Source: Cladocopium goreaui
Lineage: Eukaryota > Sar > Dinophyceae > Suessiales > Symbiodiniaceae
Direction of reading: 5' to 3'
Assembly: GCA_947184155.2 (NCBI GenBank)
Contig: CAMXCT020006582.1
Span: forward strand, 15,001-79,000
DNA length: 64,000 nucleotides
Shown: in pieces, positions 59,921 through 64,000 of the stretch
How the letters are laid out: each line of letters starts with the position of its first letter
How positions within the stretch are numbered: the stretch's first letter is position 1
The notes under the pieces: model-generated
What the model was told of the DNA's origin: nothing
What the model saw: the letters and a program-made list of their open reading frames with translations, nothing else
The model's database searches: none
Made by a program: the position numbers and the translations under genes

Positions 59921-62806
59921 TGTATGTATGCATGTATGTATGCATGTATGTATTTATGTATACATATATATACATCTCTCTCTCTCTCAATGATGCAGCA
60001 TAGGAACTGCGAAAGCGCCCAGTGGAGGGAGGCCAGGTACTGGGCATCCACTCCTGGTGGCACAGCAAACATCGACATCAAAAACACACAACTTCAGGGA
60101 TTAAAAAAAAAAAACGCCAGTATAAATGACTTAAAATGACCAAACATTGAGGGATAAATGTTAGAGGATGTTTAGTCATTTTAAGTCAGAGATACTCATT
60201 ATACTGGCGTTTTGTTATAATGAGTATCTCTGACTTAAAATAACTAAACATCCTCTAAAATCTTTTTTTTTAGTATAAATAGATTATACCTATTTATATC
60301 TGTATTTTTTGAGAATCTAACGGTAATCTAATCTAAGTCTAACTCCATTCTAACTCCATCTTCCCAGCATCGTTGGTTTTTTTGTGCGGATCGTCTTGGG
60401 GAACCTCCATTGACTCAGTCCTTGAGTGTTGTAGCCCAAGACTTGGACCCAGGTGCTGTCCGTGGTGTCTCGCGCCCCTATGGCAAACCAGAGGCCTCAG
60501 AGCCATGGCAGACATAGAGCTATGACCTCTGAAGGATGGTGGCTTTATAGATGGCTAATAGACTGATGGCTGAGAGTTGCGTTTGTTTTTTTGATTTCTT
60601 GGGATTTTTGTGATAGCGCCTTCAGGCTTATGGTGTCAAAGATTGATCTATTGTAAATAAATAGGGATGGGCCCGTCAAGCATTAAGCGCACCAATGAGC
60701 CGTACAAGTTGTTCTTGATTACGAGTGGAGAAAGCAATCTGTCGGCATCCACTGTTAGGGTCAAAAGTTCATCTAACTATGGTGGGATTCCTTACGAAGG
60801 TCATAATCATAATATCTCATAATGGCAACCCAATGGATGTCCACGCTGGTCTGGATTATCCGATCATATCGCCAGCGGCTCATATGGTCTGCGCCGAGGG
60901 GCACCCAGTGAAGTGCGAAACCGCAAGCAGAACGATGAGGACTTTGCCTGGCCGCGGGCGTAGTTTCCGAGAAACAGCCACAGAAAGAGGCAAAATAGGC
61001 ACAGTGGTAGTCCCGGTCAACTCACTTCAGAATACCCTCTGGTAATTTTTAACACTATTGAAAATGGCCCATCTATAGTGGATTTACCCATTGATAGCAT
61101 GGTGATTTTCAGTATGTAAACGTTTACCAGGCCGGGTCCCTCCAAAAGCATCCGGAAGCCACGCACATCACAGGTGGAACATCTTGGAAACCACCCCAAC
61201 TTCCTTCGTGGATCATCCCAGTGAATATCTGGCACACCGAATAAAAATATCATGTTGAGACTGTTTTTATCACCTACCCTCTGGTTATTTAACATAGCCA
61301 TGGTATAGATGGCCCATTTATAGATGGTTTACCTGGGTTTACCTATTAAAAATGGTGATTTTCCATGGCTATGTTAAATTACCAGAGGGTATGTCTGGAT
61401 TTTAAAACATGATGTAGTTTAATATTAGCGTCTATTAGTTTGACCAAATTAATCCACTAACTCAGATGATCCAAAAAATGCGGCTTCGTCTAAGAATGTT
61501 GGCAACCCCCCAATTTTGCTGGGTTCGAAATCTTCAGAACGTCATTTTCCCACAAAACTGACCATGGCCTTGCATATACATATGTGTATGTATATATTAT
61601 AAATATATATATGTGTGTGTGTATTTATTTATATATATATACATATTTATATTTATTTTTTTATTGTTATTTTTTTATTTATAAATCTCCAAATTTCAAA
61701 CACAGTTCCATTTTTTGACGATATCCTATGCATTCCATTTCATTCCACATCTATCTATATAAGTCTATATACTCCAGGATATACATCATAAATAAATATA
61801 CATATGTATAATATTATGTATATATATATATCATAATGATGTGTGTGGGGGCCTTCCCAGCCCCCTTTTTTCCTAGGCACCCCCGATTCGCAGTGCAGCA
61901 GCGGGACTCACTTGCAGCAGCGGGCCCAGCGTCTCCGACTGGATGCGCTCTGTGACGTTGGCCATGATCTCCTGGAGGGTGATGCCACTCGGCAGCAAAG
62001 GTTGGTTACAAACATCTTTGAAAACCATGTTTGTGGGTAAAATAAAATCTAAAATAATATGTTAAATGAATCTGGTAGATAGCAACAAAAAAGAACTTGG
62101 ATAAGTTCCAATTCTAGGAAATATAGTGGTAAATTCTAAGTTTGTGAATCTTTTAGGGGGGCGGCTTTGTAGATTTAATGGATAAGAATAGTATGCAATA
62201 GCTGGAAATGACTTGGAGTGATAAATTGTTGGTCCATGGAATAAATGGGCAGAGAAAATCAATGGATAGAAAGTTGGATATAGAGTCCTTGAGCAAACGC
62301 AAAATGATGCACCTTTTACCACTTTATTTAATGCATATACAGTATATATATATGTTAGCATTGGTTTTGTCTTTTAGTAATTTTGGGGGTTGCTACAATA
62401 ATTTCGATCCAGATTAATGTGGTAAACCTTATTATAAATCATCCCCAATATGACCATAAATGGGTGGTACAAAGTACAAACCATGCCCAATTTAGATCCC
62501 TCCCGTAATAACAGGTAATTAATCAAACATGGCAATGGAAATCAATCTGGTTGGTGGTATACCTACCCCTCTGAAACATATGAGTTCGTCAGTTGGGAGT
62601 ATGAAATTCCCAACATATGGAAAGTCATAAAATTCATGTTCCAAACCACCAATCAGTCAATCATTTACAAATGATTTCCCATATCTTCCCATTCAACTTC
62701 CATTTCCAGGGGCCACGTTTGATTACCGGAGGCAATGGGGCGCTCCTGCATACGCACCAAGCGCAGTAGCCGGACGATTCGTATAATCCGTGTGGTGCGG
62801 GCAAAG
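49788..62806 (-). CDS. Voltage-gated cation channel with C-linker and cyclic-nucleotide-binding domain (partial, 17 exons located)
   Basis: Six-TM channel of the CNG/HCN/EAG-like class, an integral membrane protein. Located exons, 5' to 3' on the minus strand: 62746-62806, 61912-61971, 60903-60947, 60415-60495, 60008-60053, 59147-59240, 58467-58571, 57619-57638, 56651-56699, 55076-55135, 54436-54524, 53654-53716, 52778-52826, 52097-52170, 50725-50756, 50229-50262, 49788-49836. All but one junction keep frame (61912 to 60947 does not, so a small exon may be missing there). The joined protein gives S4, S5, turret, pore helix, filter, S6, C-linker and a CNBD beta-roll, about 330 residues. S1-S3 and the true N- and C-termini were not resolved. 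Donors mix GT, GC and GA. The pore lacks GYG and has GGMDE. Ion selectivity and ligand are not deducible. Confidence 0.88.
50034..50139. mobile_element. MITE-A copy
   Basis: TACCCTCAAATAATTTAACA ... TTCGTTTACCAGGCCGGGTA. Confidence 0.7.
50229..50262 (-). CDS. Channel exon: post-CNBD FIDISQRFM
   Basis: Begins after GAGCCAG and encodes FIDISQRFMRK. The GA donor (AAA|GAGTGA) is chosen because it restores phase to the next exon. The 3' end is less certain than the start. Confidence 0.62.
50622..50716. repeat. Family C copy
   Basis: tggattggtgtaaaaatcgg ... cttcccctaaaccaatcca, complementary ends. Confidence 0.65.
50725..50756 (-). CDS. Channel exon: CNBD C-helix start (32 nt)
   Basis: Encodes DAKLAMLDVQ. 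Joined after HRGTL it gives the usual HRGTLxAxxxxxLxxLD arrangement. Acceptor CTCAG|T, donor CCAAG|GTGCGG. Confidence 0.72.
51352..51536 (+). repeat. Direct duplication, copy 1
   Basis: About 180 bp starting attcagtattcatcatag and containing gttgggccatttggggataa. It is nearly identical to 52951-53131. A partial relative lies near 14810-14910. Confidence 0.8.
51635..51751. mobile_element. MITE-like hairpin CATACGGTGGATGGTTGCGA
   Basis: Arms catacggtggatggttgcga and tcgcaaccatctacagtatg around a 70-bp centre. Confidence 0.75.
51885..52075 (+). repeat. CATTAAATCCC / TATAAATC short tandem repeats
   Basis: Runs of a 12-bp unit cccattaaatcc with an intervening ataaatccactat run. Confidence 0.85.
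52097..52170 (-). CDS. Channel exon: CNBD SEAALW / HRG segment
   Basis: Reads VTMVGEKRCVSEAALWTTWK then HRGT. It occupies the phosphate-binding-cassette position, with SEAALW in place of the usual GExALL. Acceptor GCCAG|GTG, donor ACCCT|GTAGCT. Confidence 0.8.
52195..52325 (+). repeat. Tandem GGATTTATAG repeats
   Basis: Alternating agggatttat and agtggatttat units, complementary in character to the repeats at 51885-52075 on the other side of an exon. Confidence 0.85.
52778..52826 (-). CDS. Channel exon: CNBD YIVVSGTLEY strand
   Basis: Reads YIVVSGTLEYTDSYGE. The frame stays open to about 52690, but a GC donor at GGCGAG|GCGCAA joins smoothly to VTMVGEKRCVSEAALW. The 3' end of this exon is therefore inferred. 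Confidence 0.8.
52951..53131 (+). repeat. Direct duplication, copy 2
   Basis: Matches 51352-51536, one copy in each of two different channel introns. Confidence 0.8.
53472..53575. mobile_element. MITE-A copy
   Basis: TGCCCTCTGGTAAACTAACA ... TTAGTCATTACCAGGGTA. Confidence 0.75.
53654..53716 (-). CDS. Channel exon: CNBD beta-roll part 1
   Basis: Reads LLSSTDVIFSLGDLPPEPKM, the DxIFxxGDxPxxM pattern of the CNBD roll. Acceptor TGTAG|G. Donor ATGAC|GCTTGC (GC) joins to TYIVVSGTLEY in the next exon. Confidence 0.87.
54436..54524 (-). CDS. Channel exon: start of CNBD
   Basis: Contains HHFFLELLQQLGPMMRPVCH and then RAMSM, matching the A-helix region of channel CNBDs. The surrounding open frame is longer, but the donor ATGTT|GCGACC (GC) gives the in-frame join to the next exon. 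Confidence 0.83.
55076..55135 (-). CDS. Channel exon: C-linker SEPL segment
   Basis: 20 codons, ESVELLHVISEPLKIELSFE, typical of the C-linker just before the CNBD (VxLLxxxSEPLxxEL). Acceptor CTGCAG|GAA. The donor GAA|GCTCTG is of GC type and keeps frame into the next exon. Confidence 0.85.
56651..56699 (-). CDS. Channel exon: C-linker RNAKHAISGDLTP
   Basis: Reads RVCRNAKHAISGDLTP. Acceptor CGTTAG|G, donor CCCCG|GTCGCAG. It is followed in phase 0 by ESVELLHVISEPLKIEL in the next exon. Confidence 0.82.
56770..56879. mobile_element. MITE-A copy, GGCC variant
   Basis: TACCCGGCCTGGTAAACGTT ... TTAAATTACCAGAGGGTA. Confidence 0.8.
57175..57287. mobile_element. MITE-A copy
   Basis: TACCCTCTGGTTATTTAACA ... 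TTAGTCATAACCAGATGGTA. Confidence 0.75.
57619..57638 (-). CDS. Channel 20-nt microexon in the C-linker
   Basis: Only 20 nt, encoding VSKVIT plus two bases. Acceptor CTAAG|GTG, donor ACCAA|GCGACT (GC type). Joining it to the flanking exons gives YLKQNN-VSKVITK-RVCRNAKHAISG, a continuous C-linker. Without it the linker would have a gap. Confidence 0.72.
57683..57782. repeat. Family C copy, near-perfect palindrome
   Basis: caatggattggtttaaggga ... tcccttaaaccaatccattg, the best-preserved member of the family. Confidence 0.75.
58467..58571 (-). CDS. Channel exon: end of S6 and start of C-linker
   Basis: 35 codons. VMLGVFTSGLTQQYIIGG completes S6, and QLATLKRYLKQNN is the classic (L)RxYLxxNN start of the C-linker. 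It joins the pore exon in phase 0. Acceptor CGGCAG|GTC, donor AAC|GTGGCC. Confidence 0.87.
59147..59240 (-). CDS. Channel exon: selectivity filter and first part of S6
   Basis: Reads FSGGMDEISPASPIERLFAV and then a hydrophobic S6 stretch, AVGGAIFVIAL. The ISPxxxxERxFAV part matches what follows GYGD in K+/CNG channels, but the filter itself is GGMDE. Acceptor GTGAG|G, donor CTG|GTGCCC. Confidence 0.87.
59779..59990 (+). repeat. TATG / TA microsatellite
   Basis: (TGTA)n with TA tracts in a channel intron. Confidence 0.9.
60008..60053 (-). CDS. Channel exon: pore helix
   Basis: Reads VDAQYLASLHWALSQ. The SLHWALSQ stretch occupies the position of the SLYWSxTT pore helix of potassium-type channels. 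Donor TCGCA|GTTCC. The next exon completes the glutamine codon and starts the filter. Confidence 0.85.
60114..60256. mobile_element. Nested inverted repeats ACGCCAGTATAA
   Basis: Outer arms acgccagtataa / ttatactggcgt span 60114-60210. A second 40-bp inverted pair lies at about 60163-60201 and 60215-60256. Confidence 0.75.
60415..60495 (-). CDS. Channel exon: S5-pore turret
   Basis: Reads LWFAIGARDTTDSTWVQ and onward, the outer turret that follows S5 in this channel type. Acceptor CTGAG|GC, donor CTGA|GTCAAT. Both phases fit the neighbouring exons. Confidence 0.8.
60903..60947 (-). CDS. Channel exon: S5 helix
   Basis: Encodes KVLIVLLAVSHFTGC, a hydrophobic S5 ending in the HFxxC signature of EAG/CNG-type channels. 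Acceptor GGCCAG|GC, donor GGGT|GCCC (GC type). The phase does not match the preceding exon, so a tiny exon may lie between them. Confidence 0.8.
61033..61137. mobile_element. MITE-A copy
   Basis: TACCCTCTGGTAATTTTTAA ... AAACGTTTACCAGGCCGGGT. Confidence 0.75.
61275..61391. mobile_element. MITE-A copy
   Basis: TACCCTCTGGTTATTTAACA ... TGTTAAATTACCAGAGGGTA. Confidence 0.8.
61912..61971 (-). CDS. Channel exon: S4-S5 linker
   Basis: Exactly 20 codons, reading EIMANVTERIQSETLGPLLQ. It is flanked by CTCCAG|GAG and CAA|GTGAGT. The charged amphipathic sequence directly follows S4, as expected for the S4-S5 linker. Confidence 0.8.
62547..62659. repeat. Family D copy
   Basis: atctggttggtggtataccta ... 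ttccaaaccaccaatcagt, near the S4 exon. Confidence 0.65.
62746..62806 (-). CDS. Channel exon: S4 voltage sensor
   Basis: Encodes ARTTRIIRIVRLLRLVRMQ, with six arginines spaced every third residue, the hallmark of a voltage-sensing S4 helix. Acceptor GTTAAG|C. The best donor is CAG|GAGCGC (GA type), which joins in phase 0 to the next exon. Confidence 0.88.
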
Positions 62807-62859
62807 CTTAACATGGCCACACCTGCACGGCTTGGGTTTGGATGGTTTGGTACCTGAAA

Positions 62860-64000
62860 ATGCTGCAACATCCATCAAGATCCGACAAATTTGCATGGGA
62901 GAAATATGGAAAATGATGATGAACCAGTGGGCTTGGGGTGGCCCATTTGACAAACCCACGGAAGCTCCCAGATCTAGGGCATGGCCAAGAACCGAGGTGT
63001 GTCATCCGAAACTGGCTTCAAGCCACCTGAAACCAAGCGGTATGTCATTAGCATAGTGAGGATAATCATCTCAAATAAGGGGCTGGCAATAAGAAAATTG
63101 AAACACCAGCCATCACCAGCCTCTAAACAGATCACCTTGTTCAATGGATGCCAGGGAAAATTACAGATGCCACTGTTTTCTACTCCAAAAAAAGGAGGAG
63201 TCTTGCAGATGTTCTCTTAAACCAATTCTTGGGTCTCTGGTGATACCCACAAAAATGGATGGTTGGTGCAACTTGTCAAGTTGTGCTTTTGTGAGGGTCT
63301 GACATCTCTGAAATGTCGGCCCATCCACCACCCCTTTGTGGCCAATCCCTCAGAAGGTAAATTTTGCGGAGAATATGACGGATTACCTTCCAGTAATTCC
63401 AGTAAATAAACATAGACCGATCATAGACCGTGAAAATAGTCCATGTGGAAACTAGTCTTTCAACCCCCTATTTGGCGGGATTTATGCTTGTTGGTGAGAT
63501 GGAAAAAAAATCGAATCCTTCTCCATGAAAATTGATCAACGAATCACTTACTGGCACCAAGCTGCAAAGGTTTTTTTTGCCCTCCTCCGTCTTTGATGGT
63601 TTGCTGATATGTTCACATATTTTCCGGATCCATGTTAGAAAAACGGTAGGAGAACCGACTGTAGTGTTGGGGACTTCAGCTGATAAAAAAGCCAAGGTTG
63701 ATGAATTCGAAATTTACATTTTCTCACACCCACCACCACAAAAACTGCACCAAAAATGAATCAAGACATATCAAGACATATCAAGACTCATTAAGATTCA
63801 TTAAGATCATTACCCGCTGGTAAACAAACATGCCTATTGAAAATGATTATTTATAGTTGATTTACGAATGTTGAAAATGGTGATTTTCCATATGATTTTC
63901 CATAGTTTACCCATTAAAAATGGTGATTTTCCATAGTTTACCCATTAAAAATGGTGATTTTCCATAGTTTACCCATTAAAAATGGTGATGTTCCATAGTT
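62860..64000. other. Region upstream of S4 exon, no supported exon
   Basis: S1-S3 of the channel should lie here or beyond. The short frame ICRILMDVAAFS before GTACCA (about 62860-62890, minus) could be part of S3, but it is weak. A MITE-A arm with repeated TAGTTTACCCATTAAAAATG starts at 63811 and runs off the end. Confidence 0.4.

Noticed and set aside
1-64000. tRNA, rRNA or spliceosomal RNA genes
   Set aside because: No cloverleaf with A/B boxes or conserved RNA core was recognised by eye; a covariance-model search would be decisive.

Overview
ORGANISM. The window reads as nuclear DNA of a dinoflagellate, probably a coral-symbiont-type (Symbiodiniaceae-like) lineage. The coding evidence is a series of short GC-rich exons (20-140 nt) in AT-rich introns, all on the minus strand. 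Many introns begin with GC or GA instead of GT, and acceptors are nearly always AG followed by G. Both traits are described for dinoflagellates. The introns are full of short palindromic (MITE-like) elements and simple repeats. Almost none of the long open frames are genes. I rebuilt the genes by joining exons whose phases match and whose joined protein follows a known family. No rRNA, tRNA or CRISPR array was recognised.

LAYOUT, in transcription order (high to low coordinates). (1) About 62.8-49.8 kb: a voltage-gated, cyclic-nucleotide-binding-domain cation channel. It runs from the S4 voltage sensor through S5, pore, S6, C-linker and CNBD, in 17 located exons. Its N-terminus (S1-S3) was not resolved and may lie partly beyond the window. 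(2) 46.8-45.6 kb: two exons of a DEAD-box RNA helicase (motif VI and the following C-terminal segment). No upstream helicase motifs were found. (3) 44.1-21.4 kb: a nearly complete type IA DNA topoisomerase, III-beta class, in about 31 located exons, with Toprim residues, the catalytic tyrosine motif GYISYPRT and the later gate domains. (4) Somewhere above 8.6 kb down to about 0.86 kb: a TPR protein whose C-terminus is a 2-oxoglutarate/Fe(II)-oxygenase-type fold. Between 21 and 9 kb lie a dozen or more GC-rich minus-strand exon candidates that I could not assign. They may be the start of gene 4 or a separate gene.

REPEATS. The commonest element is a roughly 105-115 bp palindrome ending in TACCCTCTGGTAA / TTACCAGAGGGTA, with more than 20 copies, all between exons. 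At least six other inverted-repeat families occur two to seven times each. Larger arrays are a 94-96 bp tandem repeat at 24.0-24.5 kb, a roughly 72-76 bp satellite at 25.9-26.8 kb followed by a (GATCAT/GAT) microsatellite, and TG/GTT-rich and AT-rich microsatellites. The satellites sit in a single 5.5-kb intron of the topoisomerase gene.

HOW THE GENES RELATE. They share orientation, as is usual in dinoflagellate unidirectional gene blocks, but show no obvious common pathway. Exon boundaries were inferred by eye from phase and homology. No transcript or database search was available.
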